Below are positions 33,363 to 45,300 of a stretch of DNA of 64,000 nt, one piece after another. Source of the stretch: Neostapfia colusana (taxonomy: Eukaryota > Streptophyta > Magnoliopsida > Poales > Poaceae); the NCBI GenBank assembly GCA_030760725.1, contig JASWHV010000008.1:57883671-57947670 (forward strand), given 5' to 3'. Every line of letters starts with the position of its first letter. Position 1 is the first letter of the stretch. Both the position numbers and the translations under genes were made by a program. The notes under the pieces were generated by a model. It saw nothing but the letters and a program-made list of their open reading frames with translations. It had not been told where the DNA came from and searched no databases.

Positions 33363-36300
33363 CTTCTCACAAAGAAACCAAATTAGTAGCCGTGACAGTT
33401 TGATATGGCGTGCAAGCAGGGTATTCAGATAAAAAAGGCAAATTAATAGTTTTTGTAAGCAGAGTGGCTTGAACATGCAGAGTTCAGCACATGCACATCT
33501 GCACTGTAATCAGGATTCAGTTATTGTACAAAATATTCCAACAGTGGGTTATGCCGACATATGTTTCCGCGAAACAATATATATTCTATAGTTAATAGAA
33601 AACATTGTACTTTATCCAGAAAATGTAAAATATCATAAACATTCTTTGTAAAATATATGCGGACATAAAAGTTCCTCGTGTGCGGTCACAACTTCAAACA
33701 CAAGAAACCGCCCGCCTACAAATATTCTCAGCACAGGTCTCTGCAAACAAATCGTTGCTCTGCGTCCGGTCATTTTAAAATTAGCTATTCCGCTTTCATC
33801 ATTCTTTATAGTATGGCTAGACTGATAATTCGGTCTTTTCTGCTCATCGGTAGGGATGAAAACGGATCGGAAATATCCGATCCGTCCGCAACCGTTTTCG
33901 AAGATATCCGATCCATATCCATTTTGGTCGGATTTCTTTCGGATACGAATATGGATTCGGATATCGGATCGGATATGGTTTTCGTCAGAATCCGTCCATT
34001 TTATCGGATATCCATATTGGGTCGGATATATCCGAACAATATCCGAGATATATCCGACCCAACAAATTCACGGGCCCGCAGCCAGCCACGGCCCACGGTC
34101 AGACAGCTAGAGCCCAGAGGCCACAGCCGCCCTACCCGGCTGGCCGGCTACCCCGAGCCCGAGGCCCGAGCTGATCAGCGCCTCAGCTCAGCGCACAGCG
34201 GAGTCCTCCACCCACCTCCGTCCTCCAGCCCTCTCTCTTGCGATCTTGCCCCCGACCCCGACCTAGGGTTTGGCCACAGCGCCGCCGTCGCCCCGGTTCT
34301 TGCCGGCTCGAAGCTCGTCGGCGCTGCCCTGACCCCCCGGCTCCGCCTGACTCCCCGGCTCTGCCACCGACCTCCGCGGCTCTGCCTGGCACCCCCGACT
34401 CCAGATTCCCGTCGCGCATGCGCCGCTGGCCGCCGGCCTCGAGCGGCCGACGACCTCCGAGTCCACCCCCGAAGCCCGAAGGCCCCGACAATGACGCCCT
34501 CACGCCCAACAGCAACAGACACCCGAACCAGAAGGCCCCGACGCGGCGACGCCCAACAGGCCCCCAACGGCCTCCGAGTTCGATCCCCCGACGGCCGCCG
34601 CCCCCGACGCCGAGACGGACTCCGAGCCCCCGTCACTAGTTCATCCATCGTTCTCAGCGCTCCGCGTCCGATGGCCTGCCGCCCCCGACGCCCACCCCGA
34701 CGCATAGGTGTTATCCCAAGACCTTATGTAGTTATATCTTTATTTTCTGCATAGGTGTTAACCCAAGACCTTATGTAGTTATATCTTTATTTTCTGCAAT
34801 TTTCATGGCTAGTGTTAACTCACTTTGTCGTTTAGTCCAACAATGGAAGAGACACCCACTAACGCGTCTGTTAGACACTGTAATTAGGGGTATGGCACAG
34901 GGGTATATTAGTCATTAGAGAGGGATTAGGGTTAGGGGTAGTTTAGTCTTTTCTCCCCTCCTAATCCCTCTATATAATCACACCTGTACCTCAGCCTTTC
35001 AATCATCTCAATACAATTATCATTAGCCTTCTTTCATGGTATCATTAGCTAGGAATAATCAGGATTAGGGCTAACCCTAATCCTAATGGGCCAGCCACCG
35101 CAGCCCTGGGCGCACGCCGCCGCCACCCCACCCTGGGCCAGAACCACCGCCGCCCCCGAGCAGCCGCCCGCCGCCGCCCCTGAGCAGCCGCCCGCCGCCG
35201 CCCCTGGTGCGCCGCCCGCCGCCGCCAGGGCGCCGCCAGCCGCCGGATCTGGGCTGCGCACGCAGGGGGGTGGCGCCGCCTCCTCTGGAGGACAGCGCGC
35301 GGAGGCCGGAGCCGCCGCCACCCCACCCTGGGCGCGGGGAGGGGCCGCCGCCGCCGCCACCTCCGGATCCGGGGCCGCGGCGCCCTGGATCGGGGCGGCC
35401 CCGCCCGGATTCGGGCCGCCCCCACCCGGATTGGGGCCGTGCGCGCACGGGGGGGGCGTCACCGCCCCTGTCTGGGCCGCCGCCGCCCCTGGGTGCTCCG
35501 CCCCCAGGGTCCGCCGGCCCCCCTGGAGGGAGCGCCGCCCCCTGGCTTGCCTGGGCCGCCAACGCCCCTGGGGGCTCCGCATCCGCCCCTGGGGGGTCCG
35601 CCAGCCCCACTGGAAGGGGCGCCACCCTCTGGACTGCTGAAACTGGAGGAACAGCAGCTTCTGGAGGGGGCGCCGCCTTCCTAGGAGGAGCCACAGCCCC
35701 CAGGCCCCTCGCTGCTGGTTCTGCAGCCGCCCACTCCTTCTCGAGAACCGGTCCAGCCGCCGGTGAACCCCTTGTCGGTACCTCCAGAAACCCCGCCACC
35801 GCTGTTACCTTCATGGCAGGTACCTCCGCGCTACGGGACGCCACCGGCCTCGACATTGACGGGAGCACCACGGCGATCCCGCCGATTCCGTTCCCAGCTG
35901 CCGGTACTACTATGGAGAACACAGCTTCTTCCTACGGCACCGACACTGCGGAGACATCTGACATCGCTGCAGCACTGGCCGCCTCTCGCGAGCGCGAGCG
36001 GGCACTCGCCCTTGCCCTAGAGCAGGAGCGTGCCTCCGTGGCATCACTATCCCACCAACTTGAGGAGAGTGCTCGCCGATCAACGAGTGCTATTCATGAG
36101 CCTCCCTCGGACGCTGGTACGTACTCGACTTCGCTTGTGGCCGCTCTTCATGCACAGGCCGCAGGGATTCAGAACATCCGGACGCTCGTGCCGGTTATTC
36201 TCAGTTCCGAGTCCACCTCATATGCCCGGTGGCGTGATATGGTGCTCCTCACGCTGAGGCGCTACTGCCTCGATGACCACGTCCTCCAGGATGAGTCTTC

Positions 36301-39300
36301 AGTACAGGTGTCCTGGATCAGCATGGACAGCCTGGTACTATCCTGGATCCTTGGCTCCCTGACAGAGGAGCTACAGGACATCGTCAGGCAGCGCGGTGGC
36401 GGTACTGCTCGGCAGGCCTGGCTAGTACTTGAGCAACGGTTTCTAGGGAACCGTGCGACTCGAGCCCTCCACATAAGCACTCGGTTCCAGAACACCGTCC
36501 AGGGGGATCGTTCCATCTCCACCTATTGTCGGGAGATGAAGGGCATGGCGGATGCCCTACGTGACCTTGGTGAGCCGGTCACTGACAGCGCTCTTGTCCT
36601 TCGGGTCCTTCAGGGCCTGAACGAGCGCTATTGTCACCTACGGACATGGCTACTTCGACTGGAGCCACTACCTACCTTCGAGAAGGTATGGTCTGATCTT
36701 GAACTTGAAGAGATCACTGCAGGAGGCTCTACTGGCTCTGGATCTGCCACAGCTTTCTATGGCTCCGGGCAGTCCCTGCGTCCACCCTTACCAGCAGCTG
36801 GTGGATCGCCGTCACGTCCACCTTCTACTCCTACCAGTACAGGAGATGGAAACCGTCGTCGCCGAGGAAAGAACGGCGGCCGTAGTGGCAGCAGTGCAGG
36901 CAGCACCCCCACGGCTTCGACTACTGGAAGTAGTGGTGGTACCGGCCAGGGAGGTGCACCCTGGCCCACACCCTACAACCCGTGGACTGGCCAGATCTAC
37001 ATGTGGCCTGGACCGTCCCCAGGTTCTCAGCCTCCACGACCACCGCGTCCTCAGCCGGCGTTTGCGGCTACCCCCGGCTACAGTGGACCAGCCCACAGTG
37101 CTGGTAGGCCGACAGCTCAGGCCTATAGTGGGCCTGGCTACTCTTCAGGCGGGCAGTCAGCCCCAACCTACGGAGGCACTGACTACCCTGTTGGGAACTC
37201 GGAGCCATCGGCACCCCTTCAGGAGCCACCGTCGACGTGGGATCGACAGTCGCTTGCTTCCTCCTTCAGCACCATGCACCTTACACCACCTGGTGCCGAC
37301 TGGGTAGTTGATTCCGGAGCATCATACCATACCACTCCTAATTCCGGTATACTCTCTTCCACCCATCCTCCCAATCCCTCTTTTCCTTCATCTATCGTTG
37401 TTGGAAATGGGTCCGTTCTTCCGGTCACCTCAGTAGGTGATTCCGGTCTTCCGGGTACTTTCCAACTTAAAAACATTCTTGTTGCTCCGGATATCATTCA
37501 GAACTTACTTTCTGTTCGCCGTTTTACCTCTGACAACAATGTTTCCATTGAATTTGATCCTTTTGGTTTGTCTGTGAAGGATCTTTCCACCCGGCGACCT
37601 CTTTTCCGATGTGATAGCTCGGGGCCCCTATACACACTTCGGCTTCCTACTTCCGCTGCATCACCGCCATTTGCTTTGACTACGACAGCTTCATCTACCA
37701 TCTGGCATCGCCGGCTTGGCCACCCTGGTGCAGATGCTATGTCGAAGCTGTCCAGTAGCTCAATTATCTCGTGTTCTAGGGGTACACATGACTCTCTATG
37801 TCATGCCTGTCAACTTGGTCGCCATATTCGCCTCCCTTTTCCCACATCTGTGACTCATGTTGAGCACTCATTCGATCTTATACATTGTGATTTGTGGACT
37901 TCTCCCATCTCCAGTATATCGGGCTTTAATTACTATTTGGTGATAATTGATGATTTTTCTCACTTCTCCTGGACTTTTCCATTACGATTGAAGTCTGAAA
38001 CTTTCGTCACTCTTTCTCACTTCTTCGTTTGGATTTCTACTCAATTCGGGCGTACCATTCGAGCTGTCCAGTGCGATAACGGACGAGAGTTTGATAACTC
38101 TGCGTTTCGTAATTTTCTCTCCGCACATGGGGTACAACTACGCATGTCTTGTCCGTATACCTCTCCTCAAAACGGCAAGGCAGAGCGCATGATTCGCACC
38201 ATTAATGATGTCATACGCTCTCTGATGTTCCAGGCATCTATTCCAGCCCGATACTGGGTGGAGGCCCTTCATACCGCCACACTTCTGATAAATCGTCTTC
38301 CCACCAAAGCGATTCGTGCCTCCACCCCCTACTTTGCTCTATATGGCACCAATCCTCTTTATGATCACCTCCGAGTTTTCGGATGCGCTTGCTACCCTAA
38401 TCTTTCCGCCACCGCCCCACATAAGCTTGCGCCCCGCTCGACACGGTGTGTTTTTCTCGGGTATTCCCTTGATCATAAGGGTTACCGATGCTTAGATCTC
38501 ACTACCCACCGTCTTTTGATCTCTCGGCACGTCGTCTTCGACGAGTCATCTTTTCCTTTTTCCACCACCTCTTCTGATTCCACCACAGAGCTGGACTCTC
38601 TTTTTCCTACTGACCCCGAGGCTGCCTCCCAGTTGCCTTGGCCTATTTCTTCTGCAGGATCGACACGAGCTACATCCCAGACGCCCTCGACACCGATTGC
38701 TGCACCTCGTGTGGCATCGATGTCTCAGGCGTCACCCGCTGCACCCCGTGTGGCATCGACGCCTCCGACGTCACCTGCTGCGCCACACGCGGCCTCGGCT
38801 TCCCCGACACCATCTACTGTACCCCAGGAGCCCTCGGCGTCTCCAGCTGTACCACGTACGGCACCAGCGGCACCACCAGCGAGTACGACGCCACCAGCCG
38901 CGCCACGCGCGGCACCAACGACGTCTTCTCGCTTTGCTGACCCCGCACTTGTCTACCAGCGACGAGCGCGGGGAGAGGCTCCTGCTCCGACGACGCCACG
39001 CGCGACATCGAGACCCACTCTCGTCTATCCACGACGAGAGAAGATGGTTGTACCCGACCGGCCGGTGTACAACCCCCCTCTACTTCACAGGGATCCTGGT
39101 CACGTCCACCCGATGGTGACTCGACGTGCATCCGGGAGTCTTCGACCAGTGGAGCGGTTCGATAGTACCGCTTTCTCGTCGACGACGACTCCACCGACCG
39201 AGCCTTCTTCGATCTCGCCCATACCTACTTCCGTGCGTAGCGCCCTCGCCGACCCTAACTGGCGCCGCGCTATGGAGGAAGAGTATGAGGCCTTGCTTGC

Positions 39301-42300
39301 CAACCGGACCTGGGACCTGGTTCCCCGTCCGGGCCGTGGCAATGTTGTCACAGGCAAGTGGATATTCACGCATAAGAAGAAGGCGGATGGCACCTTGGAG
39401 AGATACAAAGCTCGTTGGGTACTCCGGGGCTTCACTCAGCGCCCTGGAGTTGACTACGACGAGACTTTCAGCCCGGTGGTGAAGCCGGCGACAGTTCGTA
39501 CCGTACTGTCGCTAGCTCTCTCACGTTCTTGGCCTGTCCACCAGTTGGACGTCAAGAACGCATTCCTCCACGGTACACTGACCGAGACGGTGTACTGCAG
39601 TCAGCCGGCAGGATTTGTAGATTCAGCTCACCCAGACATGGTCTGTAAGCTGAACAAATCCCTGTACGGACTGAAGCAGGCACCGCGAGCCTGGTACAGC
39701 CGATTCGCCTCTTTCTTGGTCTCACTGGGGTTTGTTGAAGCTAAGTCGGACACTTCGCTGTTTGTCTATCGACGGGGCAGTGACACAGCTTACCTCTTAC
39801 TGTACGTCGATGACATTGTACTAACAGCATCCAGTCCGACTCTGCTTCAGCGAACCATTTCTGCCTTACAGCAGGAGTTCGCTATGAAGGACCTGGGCCG
39901 TCTCCACCACTTCCTGGGTATTACGGTCGAGGACCGACCAGGCGGCCTATTCCTTCACCAGCGACAGTACTGTCTGGATATCCTTCAGCGGGCAAGCATG
40001 GCTGACTGCAAGCCGTGCTCCACTCCAGTGGATACTCAGGCGAAGCTCTCCGCCACCGACGGGACACCCGTCTCTGACCCCACTTCTTACAGGAGTCTTG
40101 CAGGTGCTCTCCAGTACCTAACCTTCACCAGGCCGGATATCTCATATGCGGTTCAGCAGGTGTGCCTCCACATGCATGACCCGAGGGAACCGCATCTCAC
40201 CGCTGTCAAGCGGATTCTTCGGTACCTACGAGGCACCCTCGACTACGGCCTCCTTCTTCGACGTGACACGGCCTCCGAGCTGGTCGTGTACACAGACGCT
40301 GACTGGGCAGGCTGCCCGGACACACGACGCTCTACTTCTGGATACGCCGTCTTCCTGGGCGGCAACCTTGTCTCCTGGTCCTCGAAGCGACAGCCCGTAG
40401 TGTCGCGCTCGAGTGCAGAGGCGGAGTATCGCGCCGTGGCTAACGGCGTAGCTGAGGCCTCCTGGCTTCAGCAGCTACTTCAGGAGCTCCACACTCCCGT
40501 CATCAAAAGCACCCTCATCTACTGCGACAACGTCAGCGCCATGTACCTCTCCACCAACCCGGTCCAACATCAGCGCACGAAGCATGTGGAGATTGACCTT
40601 CATTTTGTTCGTGAGCGGGTAGCACGGGGCGAGGTTCGGGTACACCATGTCCCGACGACGACGCAGTTCGCCGACATCTTCACGAAGGGCCTCCCGTCAT
40701 CGTTGTTCTCCGAGTTTCGGTCCAGTCTCAACATCTGCAGCGGCTAGATGTTGTGACTGCGGGGGGGTGTTAGACACTGTAATTAGGGGTATGGCACAGG
40801 GGTATATTAGTCATTAGAGAGGGATTAGGGTTAGGGGTAGTTTAGTCTTTTCTCCCTTCCTAATCCCTCTATATAATCACACCTGTACCTCAGCCTTTCA
40901 ATCATCTCAATACAATTATCATTAGCCTTCTTTCAGCGTCAGCTCCGAAATCAGCCCCTACACGTCATCTTCTTTTGGGGTCCCCTCCAACACTACCGGC
41001 CGGTATAATTATTACTCATTTGTGAGAAAAAATAGTGATTTGTGAGAGTGTATGACAACCAAAAAAAATTGTATGCAGGAATGTCTATTGGTACTGCTAG
41101 TAGTAATGTTGCCGCATCTTCTTCAAGTGTAAATGTTGTTGCTAGTGACAATGTTGAAGTTGTTGCTAGTGATGATGATGATGGTGATGGAAGAGCTATA
41201 AAGAAGGCTAAGAAGGCCACTTCAAAAGTGTGGCAATATTTTACTAAGGAGGACAAGACTGTAATAGTTAATGGCAAACAATATGTGCAAAAATGGGCAT
41301 CTTGCAACTTTCCAAGGTGCAAGACAAAATAAAAATGTGAGAGCAACATGGGAACAAGTAGGTTTTGGACACATCTAAAAACTGCACACAATGTTGTGAA
41401 AGGTCAACAACAGCTAGCAACAGAAAAAGATCATGAAAAAGATTTGCATTATGTTCAACCCTACAAGTATGATCCCGAGGTTAGCATAAGAAAATTCAAT
41501 TTGGCAATTATCATGCACGAGTATCCTTTTAACATTATGGAGCATGAGTATCTTGTGGACGCTCTCAAGTCTTTGCGTCCTAGTTTAACATTGTGGAGCA
41601 TGAGTATCTTGTGGACGATGAGTATCAATGAAATTCAGCTTTGTTTATTATAAATAAAATTGGTATCATTTTACCTAACATTATTTCACTTATTGCTTTA
41701 TTATTTCATAGGACGAGAACATAGAAAGTGATCCTGATGAGATGAATGATGTTGCTAATTTTTCATCTAGCGGTGATGAAGATTGGAAAATATGCACTAT
41801 GTATGAACCATATATGTATTAAGTATAATGTATGAACTATTTGTGTTTCAAATTTCATGTACGAACCATGTACGAATTTGATGTGGATGTAATTTGAATT
41901 AAATGTATGAACGATGAATTATATGTTACTTGTGAATTGTTTTCCGAAATAAATATCCGAATTCCGTCCGATATCCATATTTTTCCGATCCGATGAATCC
42001 GTTTTCGATACATCCGACATATCCGTTTCTGACAACATCCGATCCAATCCGTTTCCAAAATTTTTAATATGGATATGGAAAAGCATTTTATCCGTCCGTA
42101 TCCGTCTGTTTTCATCCCTACTCATCGGTGGAGATATTAAGGGTGCGTTTCGCAAGAATAAACATTTCAAATTCTAGGTTGAAACAATATAAATGGTAAA
42201 AAAGTGAAACGTTTCAGCAGTGAATCCATGAGAAATAATTCACATTTTTTACCTACAAACCTGAAATACCTAAAAAGGTGTTCTGCACACTGAATCACTT

Positions 42301-45300
42301 CATATTATTGTACTTCCCTCTAGTATATTAATTATTTACAGTGATTTACCGTCGTCTACCCTCGTCGCCGCTGTTGCAGCGCAACAAAAATTTATCCATG
42401 CATGTGAATGATGACATATATTTTACAATGACACTTATAAATAACATATAATATAAAAATTTATTATATGTTATACTATAACAAAAACAATATAGTTCAT
42501 CCAATGATAGATAGGTAATTTCAATTCTGCTCCTCTCTTTACTGAAACTAAAATCGGAAAACTAGCCAAACGGTTTTTAAAGCGATTATGTTTCGGTCAA
42601 AAAACATTTTTGGGTTGAAACTGAAATATTTCTGATTCTCGAAAAATTTAGAACGGTACCAAACGGGGCCTAATTAACTATTCTATTTACTGTAACACGA
42701 GATAGCATCTTTCACATTAGTACAACAAATTCTTAAGAGTGATGAGGACCACAGGATGTGACCATAAAACGTCTTGTGCATCACAACGAATGGACCCAGC
42801 AGTGGAAGTTTTTCTAGTAACTTTCTTTGCATTGACACTTGAACATGTATCATCTTACAAACAGATTTTTTCTTGCATTGACAATTTGATATCAACTTTT
42901 TTTCTAGAATACGCATGAGAGTTATGTATCTTTGTATTAAAAAAATTAAGGTTGATGTTATGCGTAGTAGTTGGGTCTTTATGAGCTGGCGCTCTACTGT
43001 AGCTGCCCGCTACAGTAGCAGCGCCTAGGGTGAGGGGTTTAGGTTAGCCTCCTCTATATACAAAGGATCATTGTACAGACTGTAAGTTAAGCAAGAAAAT
43101 AGATTATATGGACTACTTAGAGCCTCCAAGTGAGGGCAAGTTAGAAAATCTATCTTGCGAATTACGCTCTCATAATCCCAACCATACCATCTTAGTATTC
43201 AGAGCCAACTTATATACGTCGCCGTTGCCGTCAAGATCTAAATCCCATCCAGCCCACCATTTATTCCAATTGAAACCTATCATGGCAGCACAACAGACAA
43301 GAGATTTTTGACCAAATCGAGGAGATTAGTGCCAATGTCCCGATCACTCCGCAAAACCATGCCGACATGAAAGATTTTGCTGATACAGTGGAGATCATGG
43401 CTGACATTGGTTCCTCGGTGGCGACGGCTGGAGTCAGAGGCACTGACACCTGCACCAGCGGCGATGACAGTGCTTGCTGTAGTACCATTGCAAGCGTTGT
43501 TCATGGCTGCACCGCCGGCGAGGTGGCGTCAATAGTAGAATGCTACTGTTATCCTAACCTCACTTGTCACTCTGCCCCCCATCGCCATGGCCACCGCCGG
43601 AGAGGAATATGTGGTGTGAGAGTGTGCCATTGTCGCCACGGTCCAAGACCACCACCCTATCCTTTGCACCCAAGACAATCACCCTCAGCGGTGCCATCAA
43701 GCTCGCCACGGGTCGCCTCCCATCGGGACGGTCCTAGAGCGCGAAGCCCCCTCCCTTGAGGAGCTCACGATGCTCGACAAGCTCGCTGAGGCGCTCGATC
43801 GGTACCAACCCTGCCACCAAGGTCAAGAGGTACAGGGAGAAGGTTTTTGCGTTGATCCTTAGCTGGAAGTACCTAGACATCCTCGATGTGCTGGTATTTC
43901 TCATGAGCAACACCACGTTGGCATTATTCACCCTATCAACCGTTATCAAAGAAGGAAAGGATTACAAGTAATGCTTGTTTCTGTGGGCTGATCTGCCCCT
44001 GGCCCAGGCCGGCCCCTCCCTGGCCCAGGGCGGCCAGAACTGGGCCAAGTGGCTGGTCAGCCCTGGCCCAGGCCGGAGTCCCTTTCTAGAAGGTTTTTGA
44101 GTTTAATCTTTTTAGAGATAGATTAAAAGATCCTTTGTAACAGATTAGAACTCTTGTAAGGGGGGCTATATATACAAGCCAAAAACACCCCAAATTGTGA
44201 GAGAGATCAATACAGAAAATTTTCCTCCACTTTTCTAACCCTAGCCGCCTCTCTCCCTCCTGCCCTAGCCGCCGGCCTAGCCTCTGCCCTAGCCGCCGCC
44301 TAGCTCCTGCCCTAGCCGCCGCCTCCTCTGCAGCCCTAGCCGCCACCAGGGGCTAGAACCAGCCGCCGCCCCTGTTTTTCCCTCTGTTCTGCGTCTCTTC
44401 AACACCAGAACAGATCGGGCATCTCCTGATTTCTTCCCTGATCTGTTCTCCCAAGAACAGAATCAATCTGCTCAGTTTTCTGCACCAGAACTGTTCTTCT
44501 CCTTGCTGTTATTCCTCTGTTGTTGGCTGAAGAATTTTTCTGGTCTGTCTTCAGGGAAGACAGATTGATCTGCTAGGGCAGATCGGTTTATTCAGCAAGA
44601 ACAGGGACAGTTTCAGCGCCGGAATTGCAACATTCGTGGTATCAGAGCCGGTTTCAACCCTGGCTGAATTCTGCAAGATGTCGTCTACACCTACAAGCAG
44701 CGGCACCGCCATCAGCCATGGCACACCCTCACCGGCAGCTCGTGAGGTGAACACCGGGACGGGGTTCCCCGTGCTCACCAAGACCAACTACGCGGAGTGG
44801 GCTGTCATGATGAAGATCAAGCTGAAGGCACGGCTGCTTTGGAAGGCCGTGGAGGAGGGGAACGTGAGCGAGCAGGAAGATATGATGGCGATTGACATCT
44901 TGGTCAGCGCTGTCCCGCCGGAGATGATCACGACGATCGGAGAAAAGAGGACGGCGAAGGAGGCATGGGACACGATCGCCATCATGCGGGTCGGGGCCGA
45001 CCGCGTGAAGAAGACGACGGCGCAGCAACTCCGGAAGGAGTTTGAAGACGCTGTCTTCAAGGATGGCGAAAGCGTGGAGGACTTCTCCCTCCGCCTGAGC
45101 GGCATGCTATCACGGCTTGCGTCGCTAGGGGAGGAGATAGGAGAAGAGAGGGCCGTGGAGAAGCTCCTGCGAAGCGTTCCAGAACGCTTCCAACAGATCG
45201 TGGTGGCGATCACGACACTGCTGGACGTGTCGACCCTCACCTTGTCGGAGGTGACGGGGCGTCTCAGGGCGGCTGAGAACGCTTTCGACTCGACGCAGCG

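Larger units (their letters stand above)
34869..40935 (+). mobile_element. Ty1/copia element, Ale/Retrofit type, near-intact
   Basis: LTRs 34869-35036 and 40768-40935 are both 168 bp and differ by one base (CCCCTCC versus CCCTTCC). The target duplication GCGTC is perfect (34864-34868 and 40936-40940). The primer binding site starts TGGTATCA at 35037, and a GCGGGGGGG tract precedes the 3' LTR. Very short LTRs and a gag without CCHC knuckle fit the Ale/Retrofit group. The insertion is recent. Confidence 0.95.
34843..41822 (+). pseudogene. hAT transposase gene, split by a copia insertion and missing its core
   Basis: ATG at 34843 starts exon 1 (MEETPTNAS). The Ale copia splits it at 34868/40936 with duplication GCGTC. 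Exon 1 resumes at 40941 and ends at 41002. A 76-bp GT-AG intron (41003-41078) restores frame at 41079. A BED zinc finger follows: KVWQYFTKEDK, CNFPRC and HLKTAH. TAA near 41330 interrupts it. YKYDPEVSIRKFNLAIIMHE and ALKSLRPS match the Ac-like N-terminal region. The frame ends at a local duplication near 41550-41620. A final acidic exon (41712-41822, DEDWKI) is the C terminus. The RNase-H-like core and dimerisation domain are absent. Confidence 0.85.
33851..42120 (+). mobile_element. hAT (Ac/Ds-type) transposon with nested copia
   Basis: The left end starts TAGGGATGAAAACGG at 33851 and the right end finishes TTTTCATCCCTA at 42120, inverted ends like those of maize Ac (CAGGGATGAAA). The 8-bp target duplication CTCATCGG is perfect (33843-33850 and 42121-42128). 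Both subterminal regions (33860-34070 and 41940-42110) are crowded with ATATCCGA/TCGGATAT motifs. Only the ends and the first and last parts of the transposase gene remain; the catalytic core is deleted. Confidence 0.95.

Noticed and set aside
33678..34754. A 358-codon plus-strand gene across the hAT left end
   Set aside because: It runs from flanking DNA through the transposon terminus into a GC-rich leader, with no domain. It is a chance open frame.
35207..35812. N-terminal extension of the Ale copia Gag from 35207
   Set aside because: The frame is open but begins with GTG, not ATG; the first ATG is at 35813. Plant translation seldom starts at GTG, so 35813 was used.
43367..43759. Cys-rich secreted peptide in element C
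   Set aside because: No signal peptide or conserved spacing; the frame crosses a decayed retroelement interior.
44637..44651. tRNA gene fragments at TGGTATCAGAGCC-like sites (also 17507, 35037, 50584)
   Set aside because: They lie right after LTR ends and are primer binding sites; no tRNA cloverleaf surrounds them.
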